A stretch of DNA of 64,000 nt from positions 1 to 64,000 of the forward strand of contig NZ_LXKA01000360.1 of assembly GCF_001645125.1 (NCBI RefSeq), written 5' to 3'. The notes under the pieces were generated by a model. That model did no database searches. It worked only from the letters and a program-made list of their open reading frames with translations, and was not told the DNA's origin. This document shows, piece by piece, positions 55,160 through 64,000 of the stretch. Made by a program: the position numbers and the translations under genes. Positions within the stretch are counted from its first letter, which is position 1. Each line of letters begins with the position of its first letter. The stretch comes from Paraburkholderia ginsengiterrae (lineage in GTDB: Bacteria > Pseudomonadota > Gammaproteobacteria > Burkholderiales > Burkholderiaceae).

Positions 55160-56620
55160 ATGAACCTGACGATCATCGGTAGTGGCTACGTAGGCCTCGT
55201 GACGGGCGCATGTCTGGCCGACATCGGTCACGACGTGTTCTGTCTCGACGTCGATCAGCGCAAGATCGACGTGCTCAACAACGGCGGCGTGCCGATCCAT
55301 GAACCGGGTCTGCAGGAAATCATCGCGCGCAATCGCAAGGCCGGCCGCCTGACGTTTTCGACCGACGTGGAAGCCGCGGTCGCACACGGCGACATCCAGT
55401 TCATCGCGGTCGGCACGCCGTCCGACGAAGACGGTTCCGCCGACCTGCAATACGTGCTGGCCGCGGCGCGCAATATCGGCCGCCATATGACGGGCTTCAA
55501 GGTGATCGTCGACAAATCGACGGTGCCGGTCGGCACGGCCGCGCGCGTGCGCGAAGTGATCGCGGAGGAACTGGCCGCGCGCAACGCCGCGCATATGTTC
55601 TCGGTGGTGTCGAATCCGGAGTTCCTGAAAGAGGGCGCCGCCGTGGAAGACTTCACGCGCCCCGACCGCATCGTGCTCGGTTGCGACGAGGACGTGCCTG
55701 GCGAGAAAGCGCGCGAACTGATGAAGCGCCTCTACGCGCCGTTCAACCGCAATCGCGAACGCACGCTGTACATGGACGTGCGCTCGGCCGAGTTCACCAA
55801 GTACGCGGCCAACGCGATGCTGGCCACCCGTATTTCGTACATGAACGAGCTCGCGAATCTGGCCGACCGCGTGGGCGCCGACATCGAAGCCGTGCGCCGC
55901 GGCATCGGCTCCGATCCGCGCATCGGCTACGACTTCCTGTACGCCGGCTGCGGCTATGGCGGCTCGTGCTTCCCGAAGGACGTGCAGGCGCTGATCCGCA
56001 CGGCCGCCGATCACAAGGCGAACCTGCGCATTCTCGAAGCGGTGGAAGCCGTCAACGATACGCAGAAGAAAGTGCTCGCGAACAAGATCGTCGCGCGCCT
56101 TGGCGAAGACCTGTCGGACCGCACGTTCGCCGTGTGGGGCCTCGCCTTCAAGCCGAACACCGACGACATGCGCGAAGCGCCGAGCCGGCCGCTGATCGCC
56201 GAACTGCTGCGCCGCGGCGCGCGGGTGAAAGCCTACGACCCGGTCGCGATCGACGAATCGAAGCGCGTCTTCGCGCTGGATCTGCAGGACGTGCCGCAGC
56301 AGCACGCGCGCCTCTCGTTCGTGAAGGAAGAGATGCAGGCGGCCGAAGACGCCGACGCGCTGGTGATCCTCACCGAGTGGAAGGTCTTCAAGAGCCCGGA
56401 CTTCGATTCGCTCAAAAAGCTTCTCAAGACGCCGCTGATTTTCGACGGCCGCAACCTGTACGAGCCGGACGCGTTGCTCGAACTCGGTATCGAGTATCAC
56501 GCGATCGGCCGTCAGCACGCGCTGCGCAATGCGCCGGCGAAAGTCGGCGCGCACGGTCTCGCGCAACCGCATGACACCGCGGACGAGTCTGAAGCCGAAA
56601 CCGGCCGCCAGCTCGCCTGA
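55160..56620 (+). CDS. bceC: UDP-glucose 6-dehydrogenase (BceC)
   Basis: BceC/Ugd oxidises UDP-glucose to UDP-glucuronate, the uronic acid donor for the acidic polymer. The 486-residue protein has the NAD-binding [16 protein letters not shown] at the N-terminus and the [10 protein letters not shown] block. The catalytic Cys270 is in [10 protein letters not shown], and the UDP-binding C-domain starts at [17 protein letters not shown]. The C-terminal 25 residues (after GRQHALRNA) are low-complexity and may be dispensable. It is 67 bp after bceB and in the same operon. Confidence 0.97.
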   Translation: MNLTIIGSGYVGLVTGACLADIGHDVFCLDVDQRKIDVLNNGGVPIHEPGLQEIIARNRKAGRLTFSTDVEAAVAHGDIQFIAVGTPSDEDGSADLQYVLAAARNIGRHMTGFKVIVDKSTVPVGTAARVREVIAEELAARNAAHMFSVVSNPEFLKEGAAVEDFTRPDRIVLGCDEDVPGEKARELMKRLYAPFNRNRERTLYMDVRSAEFTKYAANAMLATRISYMNELANLADRVGADIEAVRRGIGSDPRIGYDFLYAGCGYGGSCFPKDVQALIRTAADHKANLRILEAVEAVNDTQKKVLANKIVARLGEDLSDRTFAVWGLAFKPNTDDMREAPSRPLIAELLRRGARVKAYDPVAIDESKRVFALDLQDVPQQHARLSFVKEEMQAAEDADALVILTEWKVFKSPDFDSLKKLLKTPLIFDGRNLYEPDALLELGIEYHAIGRQHALRNAPAKVGAHGLAQPHDTADESEAETGRQLA

Positions 56621-56653
56621 GTCCGCCCCACGCCTCGACACACGGAGCCCGCC

Positions 56654-57109
56654 ATGTTCGCCAACGTTCTGATCGTCTGCCATGCCAACGTATGCCGTTC
56701 GCCTGCCGCCGAGATGCTGTTCAAGGCGCGGCACCGTGTAGCGTCGCGCGCGTCCGCCGCACCGATTGCGTTCCATTCGGCGGGCCTGCGTGCCGTCAAC
56801 GGCCACGCGATGGATCCGGTCATGCGGCGCCTGCTCGACGAGCGGGGCGTCGCCTCCGACGCCCATCACTCGCGGCGCCTCGACAAGCGGCTCATACGCG
56901 CAGCCGATCTGGTGCTGGTCACCGAACGCGCGCAGGTGAGCGGCGTCGAGGCGCTCGATCCGGCCTCGCGCGGCAAGGTCTATCCGCTCGGCAAGTGGGA
57001 GGCCGATTCCGACGTCGCCGATCCACACGGCTGCACGGAAACCGCTTACAGGGAGAGTCTCGTGCTCATCGAACATCTGGTCATGGGATGGCTGAAGAAA
57101 ATATGCTGA
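56654..57109 (+). CDS. bceD: low-molecular-weight protein-tyrosine phosphatase (BceD)
   Basis: BceD removes phosphate from the tyrosine kinase BceF and so tunes polymer length and export. The 151-residue protein has the CX5R loop CHANVCRS (Cys9 to Arg15) and the general-acid DPHG loop with Asp123. Most family members read C-x-GNICRS; the His-Ala-Asn-Val variation here leaves all catalytic atoms in place. The gene overlaps bceE by seven bases (ATGCTGATG), indicating coupled translation. Confidence 0.95.
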   Translation: MFANVLIVCHANVCRSPAAEMLFKARHRVASRASAAPIAFHSAGLRAVNGHAMDPVMRRLLDERGVASDAHHSRRLDKRLIRAADLVLVTERAQVSGVEALDPASRGKVYPLGKWEADSDVADPHGCTETAYRESLVLIEHLVMGWLKKIC

Positions 57110-58317
57110 TGAAACAAATCACCGCAACTTCGTTCGCGAACTTCAAAACGAAATTCGCCGCTACGCTTATGCTGACGTCCTTTTTGTCGGCCTGCGCCAC
57201 AGCACCTGGCAACTATCTCGACACATCCCGTCTGAAAGACGACGGCCAGCACCAGAATCAGCCGGTTGAAACCTATCCGGTCCATCTGATCGACGCGAGC
57301 GTCGTGACCGCGCCGGCGCAAGCCGCCGCCGCGCAGACCCAGGTGCTGCCGACCTCGGCCGTGAGCGACCCGTCGCAGTACGTGTACAAGCTGGCGCCGC
57401 AGGACATTCTCGGCATCACGGTGTGGGATCACCCTGAACTGACCACGCCGCAGGGCAGCACGCTGTCGTCGGGCGGCAACACCACGCAGTCGGTCGGCGG
57501 CGCCTTGCAGCAGCCGTACACGGCCGCGCTGCCGGGCCAGGCCGATCCCTACGGCCAGACCATCGCTCACGACGGCACCATCTATTTCCCGTTCGTGGGC
57601 CGCATCAAGGCCGCCGGCAAAACCGTCGGCGAAGTGCGCGACCAGTTGAGCAGCGGGCTCGTGCGCTATATCCGCAATCCGCAGGTCGACGTGCGCGTGC
57701 TGTCGTACCGCGGCCAGAAGGTGCAGGTGACCGGCGACGTGAAGACGCCGGGCCCGCTCGCGGTGAGCGACGTGCCGCTCACGCTGGTCGACGCGATCAC
57801 GCGCTCGGGCGGCACGACCGACAGCGCCGACATCCAGCGCGTGCGCCTCACGCGCAACAACAAGCTGTACGTGCTCGACGCGAACCGCATGCTCGATGCC
57901 GGCGACACCACGCAGAACGTGATGCTGCAAGACGGCGACGTGATCAACGTGCCGGACCGCAGCGACAGCCGCATCTTCGTGATGGGCGAGGTGAAGACCC
58001 CGCTCCAGCTGCCGATGCTCAAGGGCCGTCTGACCATTGCCGACGCGCTCACGCAGGCGGGCGGCATTCTCGACACGGACGCCAATCCGCGCCAGATCTA
58101 CGTGATGCGCGGCATGAAGGATCACCCGACCACACCGGACGTCTATCGCCTCGACATGACGCAGCCGGACGCCATCATGCTGTCCGCGCAGTTCCAGCTG
58201 CAGCCGATGGATGTCGTGTACGTGGGCACCGCCGCTTCGACCACCTTCAACCGTGTGTTGCAGCAGGTTTTGCCGACCATCCAGACGCTGTTCTACCTGA
58301 AGCAGTTGACGCGTTAA
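57103..58317 (+). CDS. bceE: outer-membrane polysaccharide export lipoprotein (BceE, Wza type)
   Basis: BceE forms the outer-membrane channel for the polymer. The protein is 404 residues from the ATG at 57103 (an ATG at 57109 is equally possible). The lipobox LSAC places the lipidated cysteine at residue 31. The poly-export domain (YKLAPQDILGITVWDHPELT) is followed by SLBB domains (VQVTGDVKTPGPL and FVMGEVKTPLQLPML). An insertion rich in Gly/Gln/Thr (TTQSVGGALQQPY) lies after the first strand. A strong hairpin separates it from bceF. Confidence 0.95.
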   Translation: MLMKQITATSFANFKTKFAATLMLTSFLSACATAPGNYLDTSRLKDDGQHQNQPVETYPVHLIDASVVTAPAQAAAAQTQVLPTSAVSDPSQYVYKLAPQDILGITVWDHPELTTPQGSTLSSGGNTTQSVGGALQQPYTAALPGQADPYGQTIAHDGTIYFPFVGRIKAAGKTVGEVRDQLSSGLVRYIRNPQVDVRVLSYRGQKVQVTGDVKTPGPLAVSDVPLTLVDAITRSGGTTDSADIQRVRLTRNNKLYVLDANRMLDAGDTTQNVMLQDGDVINVPDRSDSRIFVMGEVKTPLQLPMLKGRLTIADALTQAGGILDTDANPRQIYVMRGMKDHPTTPDVYRLDMTQPDAIMLSAQFQLQPMDVVYVGTAASTTFNRVLQQVLPTIQTLFYLKQLTR

Positions 58318-58336
58318 GAGTCTGATCCGTCGACAG

Positions 58337-58374
58337 GCCCGCGCCGTACCGTCCGTGATGGACGCGGCGCGGGC
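58337..58374 (+). repeat. strong intercistronic hairpin between bceE and bceF
   Basis: GCCCGCGCCG (58337-58346) pairs perfectly with CGGCGCGGGC (58365-58374). Inside, CGTCC (58350-58354) pairs with GGACG (58360-58364), leaving a three-base bulge and a five-base loop. No T-run follows, so it is not a classical terminator. In the operon message it would form a very stable structure 19 bases after the bceE stop. Confidence 0.8.
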
Positions 58375-58413
58375 ACGAAGCGAATGCCGACGTAACCGAT
58401 ACGGGATCGAATT

Positions 58414-60636
58414 GTGAATAACCAAATCTCTCCACACCTGGCGGGTCCGATCAAGACCGAAGAAGAGGACGTCGTCCTTGGACAACTGCTGCAGGTGATC
58501 CTCGACGACATCTGGTGGCTCGTCGCCATCGCCGCGGTGATCGTCGCGATTGCCGGCGCGTACTGTCTGCTCGCCAAGCCGATCTATTCGGCCGACGCGC
58601 ACGTGCGCGTCGAGCAGTCCGACAACACCTCGCAGGCGCTCACGCAGACGCAGACCGGCGCGGCGATCACCACCGGCTCGACCTCGCTGCCGACCGACGC
58701 CGAGATCGAGATCATCAAGAGCCGCGGCGTGGTGGGCCCGGTCGTGCAGCAGCTGAAGCTGAACTTCAGCGTCACGCCGAACGCGCTGCCGATCCTCGGC
58801 AGCATCGCCGCGCGCCTCGCCACGCCGGGTCAGCCGGCGCGGCCGTGGCTCGGTCTGGCGTCGTATGCCTGGGGCGGTGAGCAGGCCGACGTCGACTCGA
58901 TCGAGGTGGTGCCCGCGCTGGAAGGGCAGAAGCTGAAAATGAAGGTGACCGACGACCAGCACTACGAACTGTATGCCGAGAACGGCGCGCTGCTGCTGCG
59001 CGGCCAGGTCGGCCAGCAAGCGCAGGGCGGCGGCGTGACCATGCTGGTCAGCAAGCTGGCGGCGCGCCCGGGCGAGTCCTTCACGGTGGTTCGCTCGAAC
59101 GACCTCGACGCGATCACCGCGTTCCAGTCCGCCATTACGGTGCAGGAGCAGGGCAAGCAGACCGGCGTGATCCAGATCTCGCTGGAAGACAAGAGCCCCG
59201 AGCACGCCGCGCTGGTCGCCAACGCGCTCGCGCAGTCGTACGTGCGCCAGCACGTGCTGAACAAGCAGGCCGACGCGAGCAAGATGCTCGACTTCCTGAC
59301 GAGCGAGGAGCCGCGCCTGAAGGCCGACCTCGAACGCGCCGAAGCCGCGCTGACCGCGTATCAGCGCCAGTCCGGTTCGATCAACGCGAGCGACGAGGCG
59401 AAGGTGTACCTCGAAGGCAGCGTGCAGTACGAGCAGCAGATCGCGGGCTTGCGCCTGCAGATGGCGCAGCTCACCGAGCGCTACGGCGACGACCATCCGA
59501 CGCTCGTGGCCGCGCGCCAGCAGATGGCCGAACTGGAGGCGCAACGCACCAAATACGCCGACCGCTTCCGCGATCTGCCGGCCACCGAAGTGAAGGCCGT
59601 GCAGTTGCAGCGCGACGCGAAGGTGGCGGAAGACATCTACGTGCTGCTGCTCAACCGCGTGCAGGAGCTGTCGGTGCAGAAGGCCGGCACCGGCGGCAAC
59701 GTGCATATCGTCGACGCCGCGCTGCGCCCGGGTGCGCCGGTCAAGCCGAAGAAGGTGCTGATTCTGTCCGCGGCAGTGATTCTCGGGCTGATCGCGGGCA
59801 CGGGCTTCGTGTTCCTGCGCCGCAATATGTTCAAGGGCATCGACGACCCGGATCACATCGAGCGGACCTTCCATCTGCCGGTGTTCGGCCTCGTGCCGCT
59901 CTCCGCCGAGCAGGCCGTGCTCGAAAGCAGCTTCCAGCGCGGCGGCGAGCGCCTGCGCTCGGTGCTCGCGAATGCGCGACCCAAGGATCTCACCGTCGAA
60001 AGCCTGCGCAGCCTGCGCACTTCCATGCAGTTCACGCTGATGGACGCGAGGAATCGCATCGTCATGCTGACGGGCCCGATGGCCGGCGTCGGCAAGAGCT
60101 TCCTCACGGCCAACCTCGGCGTGCTGCTGGCGAATTCGGGCAAGCGCGTACTGCTGATCGACGGCGACATGCGCCGCGGCGTGCTCGAGCGTTATATGGG
60201 CGGCGTGCAGGATAACGGTCTGTCCGAATTGCTGAGCGGCCAGATCTCGCTGGAAGAAGCCATTCGCAGTTCGCACGTGGAAGGCCTGAGCTTCATCTCG
60301 TGCGGCCGCCGTCCGCCGAATCCGTCGGAATTGCTGATGTCGCCGCGTCTGCCGCAATACCTCGAAGGTCTCGCCAAGCGCTACGACGTGATCCTGATCG
60401 ACACGCCGCCGGTGCTGGCCGTGACCGATGCGTCGATCATCGGCGGGTATGCCGCGTCGACCTTCTTCGTGATGCGCTCGGGCATGCACAGCGAGGGCGA
60501 GATCATCGACGCGCTCAAGCGCCTGCGCGCGGCCGGCGTGCACGTGCAGGGCGGCATTTTCAACGGCATCCCGGCACGCTCGCGCGGCGGCTACGACCGC
60601 AGCTATGCGGCGGCTCAGGCATATCTGAGCAACTGA
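58414..60636 (+). CDS. bceF: BY-type tyrosine autokinase / polysaccharide co-polymerase (BceF, Wzc type)
   Basis: BceF spans the inner membrane, sets chain length and drives export through cycles of tyrosine phosphorylation. The 740-residue protein starts at a GTG (58414). It has TM1 (WWLVAIAAVIVAIAGAYCLL), a large periplasmic coiled-coil part, TM2 (VLILSAAVILGLIAGTGFVFL) and the kinase domain. Walker A is GPMAGVGKS with Lys561, Walker A' is LLIDGDMRRG, and Walker B is VILIDTPPV. The C-terminal tyrosine cluster has Tyr727, Tyr731 and Tyr737, a short cluster compared with E. coli Wzc. It is the substrate of BceD. Confidence 0.95.
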   Translation: MNNQISPHLAGPIKTEEEDVVLGQLLQVILDDIWWLVAIAAVIVAIAGAYCLLAKPIYSADAHVRVEQSDNTSQALTQTQTGAAITTGSTSLPTDAEIEIIKSRGVVGPVVQQLKLNFSVTPNALPILGSIAARLATPGQPARPWLGLASYAWGGEQADVDSIEVVPALEGQKLKMKVTDDQHYELYAENGALLLRGQVGQQAQGGGVTMLVSKLAARPGESFTVVRSNDLDAITAFQSAITVQEQGKQTGVIQISLEDKSPEHAALVANALAQSYVRQHVLNKQADASKMLDFLTSEEPRLKADLERAEAALTAYQRQSGSINASDEAKVYLEGSVQYEQQIAGLRLQMAQLTERYGDDHPTLVAARQQMAELEAQRTKYADRFRDLPATEVKAVQLQRDAKVAEDIYVLLLNRVQELSVQKAGTGGNVHIVDAALRPGAPVKPKKVLILSAAVILGLIAGTGFVFLRRNMFKGIDDPDHIERTFHLPVFGLVPLSAEQAVLESSFQRGGERLRSVLANARPKDLTVESLRSLRTSMQFTLMDARNRIVMLTGPMAGVGKSFLTANLGVLLANSGKRVLLIDGDMRRGVLERYMGGVQDNGLSELLSGQISLEEAIRSSHVEGLSFISCGRRPPNPSELLMSPRLPQYLEGLAKRYDVILIDTPPVLAVTDASIIGGYAASTFFVMRSGMHSEGEIIDALKRLRAAGVHVQGGIFNGIPARSRGGYDRSYAAAQAYLSN

Positions 60637-60701
60637 GCGGGTGAGCGGAGCGGGTGGTGCATACCGGCTCCCGCGCAACGACGACAACAAAGGACAGCAC
60701 G

Positions 60702-61634
60702 ATGAAAGTGACGGTATTGGTTCCGACTTACCGCCGCCCGGCCGACCTGGCGCGCTGCCTCGCGGCGCTGCAGCGCCAGTCGCGCGCGCCGGATCAGGTG
60801 GTGGTGGTGGCGCGCGCCGACGACGCGGCGACCCATGACTGTCTGCGCGACCCGGCGGTGCCGGGCGCGCTGCCGCTCTCGGTGGCGCTGGTCGAGGTGC
60901 CCGGTCAGGTCGCGGCGCTGAACCGCGGGCTCGATGCGGCCGAAGGCGACGTGATCGCGATCACCGACGACGACGCCGCGCCGCACCGCGACTGGGTGGA
61001 GCGCATTGCCGCCGCGTTCGAAGGCGACGCGCGCCTGGGCGCGCTCGGCGGGCGCGACTGGGTGCATGAAAAAGGCCGCGTGCTGGACGGCGAGCGGCCG
61101 CTGGTGGGCAAGGTCACCGCGCACGGCAAGATCATCGGCAATCATCATCTCGGCGTCGGCGCGGCACGCGAAGTCGACATCCTGAAAGGCGCCAACATGA
61201 GCTACCGCCGCGAGGCGGTGCGCACGATCCGCTTCGACGCGCGTTTGCGCGGCGCGGGCGCGCAGGTGCACAACGACATGGCCTTCAGCCTCGCCGTGAA
61301 GAACGCCGGCTGGAAGCTGATGTACGACCCGCGAGTGGCGGTCGATCATTTTCCCGCCGAGCGTTTCGACGACGACCGGCGCGACGCGCAAACCATGGCG
61401 GCGCTGCGCAACGCCGCCTTCAATTTCCATCTGATCCTGCGCGACCAGTTGCCGCCGCTGCGCCGCGAAACCGCGTGGTGGTGGTGGACGCTGGTCGGCA
61501 CGCGGGTCTATCCGGGGCTCACGCATGCGGTGCTCGCGCTGCTCTCGAAGCAGGCGGGCCTGCGGCTGACGCGCTGGCGCGCGGTGCGCAGCGGCGCGCA
61601 CGAAGCGCGCCGCGCGCTGTCCCGCGCTGCATGA
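60702..61634 (+). CDS. bceG: family GT2 glycosyltransferase (BceG position)
   Basis: The 310-residue GT-A enzyme has the GT2 start VLVPTYRRPADLARCL and the metal-binding acidic motif ITDDDAAPH. A conserved segment LKGANMSYRREA positions the acceptor base. It adds one sugar to the lipid-linked repeat unit at the cytoplasmic face; which sugar cannot be read. The ATG at 60702 is supported by AGGA ten bases upstream; a longer frame lacks the family start. It is 65 bp after bceF and occupies the place of bceG. Confidence 0.9.
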   Translation: MKVTVLVPTYRRPADLARCLAALQRQSRAPDQVVVVARADDAATHDCLRDPAVPGALPLSVALVEVPGQVAALNRGLDAAEGDVIAITDDDAAPHRDWVERIAAAFEGDARLGALGGRDWVHEKGRVLDGERPLVGKVTAHGKIIGNHHLGVGAAREVDILKGANMSYRREAVRTIRFDARLRGAGAQVHNDMAFSLAVKNAGWKLMYDPRVAVDHFPAERFDDDRRDAQTMAALRNAAFNFHLILRDQLPPLRRETAWWWWTLVGTRVYPGLTHAVLALLSKQAGLRLTRWRAVRSGAHEARRALSRAA

Positions 61635-61758
61635 GCCCTGCGTTCTGCACGTTCGCGCATCGGTGCGCGGCCCGCTATGCGGTCTGCCGCGAGGTTCGCC
61701 GGGACATGTCTGTCCGGGCCGCCGATGCCCCTTTCCACCGGCAGAGCGGAGTGTCTGC

Positions 61759-62997
61759 ATGAGTACGAAAGTTCACGTTCATCTGTTTTACGGCGCCGAT
61801 CCGCGCTATTACCGTCCGGGCGACAACATTGGCTGCCTGTACGGCTATCACCACGCTCAGTCCGACGCGTTCGCACTGACCTATTCGCAGGACGCCCGCG
61901 AAGGCAAAGCAGTGCGCCTGCTGCGCCGCGGCCTCAAGGCGGCGTTGGGATTCGACTTCATTCACACGTGGCGCAACCGCGCCGAGATGCTGCGCTCGGA
62001 CGTGATCTGGACGCACACGGAGCAGGAATGGCTGTCCGCCGCGCTCATGCTGCTGCTGAGCGGCCGCAAGGCGGGCCCGGGGGCATCGCCCCTGTTGCTC
62101 GCGCAAAGCGTGTGGCTGCTCGATAAATGGCCTTCCTATGGCATCTTGCGCAGCTGGCTGTATCGCAAGCTGATGACGCGCGCCGATCAGCTCACCACGC
62201 TCGCCAGCGAAAACGCCGGGCTGTGCCAGCGCTATTTCAATCGCGACGCCAAACCGCTGCTCTACGGCCTGAATACGCAGGACTTTCCGGTCAAGCCGCC
62301 GGCCGAATGGAAGCCGCACAGCCCGATCCGCATTGCCGCCATCGGCAATGACCGCGACCGCGATTGGGAGACGCTCGTCAAGGCGTTCGGCCACGACGCG
62401 CGCTACACGGTGAAGCTCGCGACCCGGCGCCGGATCCCCGCCGCGCTGCGCGCGTCGAACGTCGAGATCGCGCTGTTCTCGGGCATCAAGAAACAGCACG
62501 AGCTGTACGACTGGGCCGATCTGATCGTCGTGCCGTTGCGGCCGAACACGCACGCGTCGGGCATCACGGTGATGCTGGAAGCGGCGGCGGTCGGCAAGCC
62601 GATGGTGGTCACCAACGTCGGCGCGTTGCAGGATTATTTTCCGGCCGGCGAGGCGTTCTATATTCCGCCGTTCGACCCGCAGGCGTTGCGCGACGCCGTC
62701 GATCAACTGGCCGCCGCGCCCGCGGACGCGTTGCGCCAGGCGCAGGCGGCCGCCGCCGGTCTGCTGGCGCGCGATCTGACCACGCAGCACTACGCGATGC
62801 AGCACGTGTGGATCACGCAGGAGATGCTGCGCACGCGTGCCGCGTCGCAGGGACGTGCCGCGCCGGCCCCAGCCGATGCCCACGTCCACGCGCCGGCGCC
62901 ACGCGCGCCTGCTGCAAAGGCACAGGCAGCGGCACCCGCGCAGGCGAGGGCGCAAAGCCCGCGCAGCGCCGCGCGCGAATCACGCGGAGGTGTCTGA
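61759..62997 (+). CDS. bceH: glycosyltransferase, GT-B fold (BceH position)
   Basis: The 412-residue protein has a GT4-like C-terminal half with IRIAAIGNDRDRDWETLVKA and the donor-binding PLRPNTHASGITVMLEAAA. The N-terminal part, HVHLFYGADPRYYRPGDNIG, is that of cepacian BceH-type enzymes. GGAG lies just upstream of the ATG at 61759. The last 60 residues are Ala/Pro-rich (APAPADAHVHAPAPRAPAAK) and look disordered. It overlaps nothing and ends three bases before the next gene, so the two are coupled. Confidence 0.88.
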   Translation: MSTKVHVHLFYGADPRYYRPGDNIGCLYGYHHAQSDAFALTYSQDAREGKAVRLLRRGLKAALGFDFIHTWRNRAEMLRSDVIWTHTEQEWLSAALMLLLSGRKAGPGASPLLLAQSVWLLDKWPSYGILRSWLYRKLMTRADQLTTLASENAGLCQRYFNRDAKPLLYGLNTQDFPVKPPAEWKPHSPIRIAAIGNDRDRDWETLVKAFGHDARYTVKLATRRRIPAALRASNVEIALFSGIKKQHELYDWADLIVVPLRPNTHASGITVMLEAAAVGKPMVVTNVGALQDYFPAGEAFYIPPFDPQALRDAVDQLAAAPADALRQAQAAAAGLLARDLTTQHYAMQHVWITQEMLRTRAASQGRAAPAPADAHVHAPAPRAPAAKAQAAAPAQARAQSPRSAARESRGGV

Positions 62998-63000
62998 ACG

Positions 63001-64000
63001 ATGTCGACGATTCCCCGAGCCGGCGTAGCCGGCGCCGGCGGCCAGGCGCACGGCACGGCGCGCGGCAAGTCCGGCGGCCGGCAGGAATGGCTGCCGCCGG
63101 TCCTGCTGTGGCTGATCACGGCGGTCCTGATCGTCGCGCATCAGGGCACGGTGCTCACGCTCGCGTTTCCGGTGCTGGCCATCCTCACGGGGCTGTGGCT
63201 CTACTTCAAGAGCCCGGCGCGCTACATCGGCTTCATGTGGTGGCTGTGGTTCCTGAGCCCCGAAGTGCGGCGTCTGGCCGACTGGTCCAAAGGCTCGTTC
63301 ACGCCAACCAGCCTGATCCAGGTCGCGCCGCTCGCGGTGACGATGATCAGCGGGCTGTCGCTGCTGCGCTACTACAAGCTGCTGGGCCAGCGGCGCGGCC
63401 TGCCTGTGCTGCTGGTGCTGCTCGGCCTCATCTATGCGTTCCTCGTGGGCGTGATGTCGAGCGGCCCGCTCGCGGCCACCTATGACCTCGCGAACTGGCT
63501 GTATCCGATCCTGATCGGCTTTCACATCATGGCGCACACGCGCCAGTATCCGCAGTACCGCGACACCATCGTCAATACGTTTATCTGGGGCATGCTGGTG
63601 ATGGGCGGCTACGGCCTCATCCAGTTCTTCATCATGCCGCCGTGGGACGCGCTGTGGATGCTCGGCTCGGAGATGAACTCGCAGGGCGACCCGGTGCCGA
63701 TGGGCGTGCGCGTGTTCAGCACGATGAATTCGTCGGGACCGTTCGCGTTCGCCATGATGGGCGCGATGGTGTTCGTGATGGCCGCCACGCACCGGGTGCG
63801 CTGGGTCGCCGCGGCACTGGGCTTTTTCTCGTTCGCGCTGAGTCTGGTGCGCTCGACGTGGGGCGGCTGGGTGATCGCGCTCCTGATCCAGCTCGTCAAG
63901 TCGAACAACAAGGTGCGGGTGCGCATCATCGCCAGTGCGGTGCTGCTCGCCGGGCTGTGCGTGCCGTTGCTGGCGGTGGGGCCGGTCGCCGAGCGGATGC
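63001..64000 (+). CDS. bceI: exopolysaccharide polymerase, Wzy-like (BceI), cut by the window end
   Basis: An open frame runs from the ATG at 63001 to the window edge, at least 333 residues, with no stop. It begins with a Gly-rich soluble segment (about 35 residues) and continues as alternating hydrophobic segments, for example VLLWLITAVLIVAHQGTVL, FMWWLWFLSP and AFAMMGAMVFVMAATH. There is a loop with the conserved RVFSTMNSSGPFA and SLVRSTWGGWVI motif typical of O-antigen-ligase/Wzy-like proteins. It would polymerise repeat units in the periplasm. The position after bceH fits BceI of the cepacian cluster. The missing 3' part lies outside the window. Confidence 0.88.
   Translation, partial: MSTIPRAGVAGAGGQAHGTARGKSGGRQEWLPPVLLWLITAVLIVAHQGTVLTLAFPVLAILTGLWLYFKSPARYIGFMWWLWFLSPEVRRLADWSKGSFTPTSLIQVAPLAVTMISGLSLLRYYKLLGQRRGLPVLLVLLGLIYAFLVGVMSSGPLAATYDLANWLYPILIGFHIMAHTRQYPQYRDTIVNTFIWGMLVMGGYGLIQFFIMPPWDALWMLGSEMNSQGDPVPMGVRVFSTMNSSGPFAFAMMGAMVFVMAATHRVRWVAAALGFFSFALSLVRSTWGGWVIALLIQLVKSNNKVRVRIIASAVLLAGLCVPLLAVGPVAERM

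Noticed and set aside
57046-60690. A 1214-codon open frame on the minus strand opposite bceE and bceF
   Set aside because: It spans two clear genes and their intergenic hairpin, with low-complexity His/Arg/Leu translation and no ribosome site; it is an antisense shadow.
1-64000. tRNA, rRNA, CRISPR array or prophage genes
   Set aside because: I looked for cloverleaf-like tracts, conserved rRNA segments, regularly spaced repeats and integrase or capsid motifs and found none I could support.

Overview
The window is GC-rich, densely coded DNA from a betaproteobacterium of the family Burkholderiaceae, most likely Paraburkholderia or a close Burkholderia relative. The evidence is a cepacian-type (bce) exopolysaccharide cluster with the characteristic bce order, a single-chain PurL, a bolA-yciB-peptidylprolyl isomerase block and an mltG-tmk-holB-TatD block. 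I see no rRNA, tRNA, CRISPR array, integrase, phage gene or intact insertion sequence. Species-level identity cannot be read from the window alone.

Layout. (1) 0-11.6 kb: housekeeping genes. These are a small secreted protein, tesA divergent from a YbbA-like ABC ATPase, pgi, nnr, a DadA-type D-amino-acid dehydrogenase and purL. (2) 11.6-13.4 kb: a hipBA toxin-antitoxin pair with four near-identical palindromic operators at regular helical spacing. (3) 13.5-17.5 kb: protein quality and repair genes on the minus strand (parvulin isomerase, bolA, yciB, msrB, selO). (4) 17.6-30.6 kb: mostly plus-strand lipid metabolism (acyl-CoA ligase, FadB-type fusion, thiolase, thioesterase, MDR oxidoreductase, SDR, HSL-type hydrolase). 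It is interrupted by a lipoprotein, a DUF2917-like protein, a MocR-type regulator and an acyltransferase. (5) 30.6-34.5 kb: an accessory-looking trio of a two-TM SLATT-like protein, a small secreted Pro/Ala-rich protein and a large secreted TPR-CHAT protease. (6) 34.6-41.8 kb: TANGO2-like NRDE protein, ygfZ, then mltG-tmk-holB-GNAT-TatD-ankyrin. mltG carries a frameshift in a CG dinucleotide run. (7) 42-49.6 kb: a Rap1a-like protein, otsA, an AAA ATPase, a GT4 glycosyltransferase, a SYLF lipoprotein, a psiF-repeat protein and a YciI-like protein. (8) 50.1-64 kb: a protein with an IS5-type DNA-binding domain but no transposase core, then the exopolysaccharide locus. manC (bceA) diverges from bceB-C-D-E-F-G-H-I across a 634-bp AT-rich control region.

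The exopolysaccharide genes form one pathway. BceA and Ugd make GDP-mannose and UDP-glucuronate. BceB loads the first sugar onto undecaprenyl phosphate, BceG and BceH extend the repeat unit, and BceI (cut by the window edge) polymerises it. BceE and BceF, modulated by the phosphatase BceD, export it.

The observations most worth following are the domesticated IS5-type DNA-binding protein beside the exopolysaccharide locus, the CHAT/SLATT-like island, the phased hipBA operator array, the mltG frameshift, and short degenerate tandem repeats lying just after stop codons.
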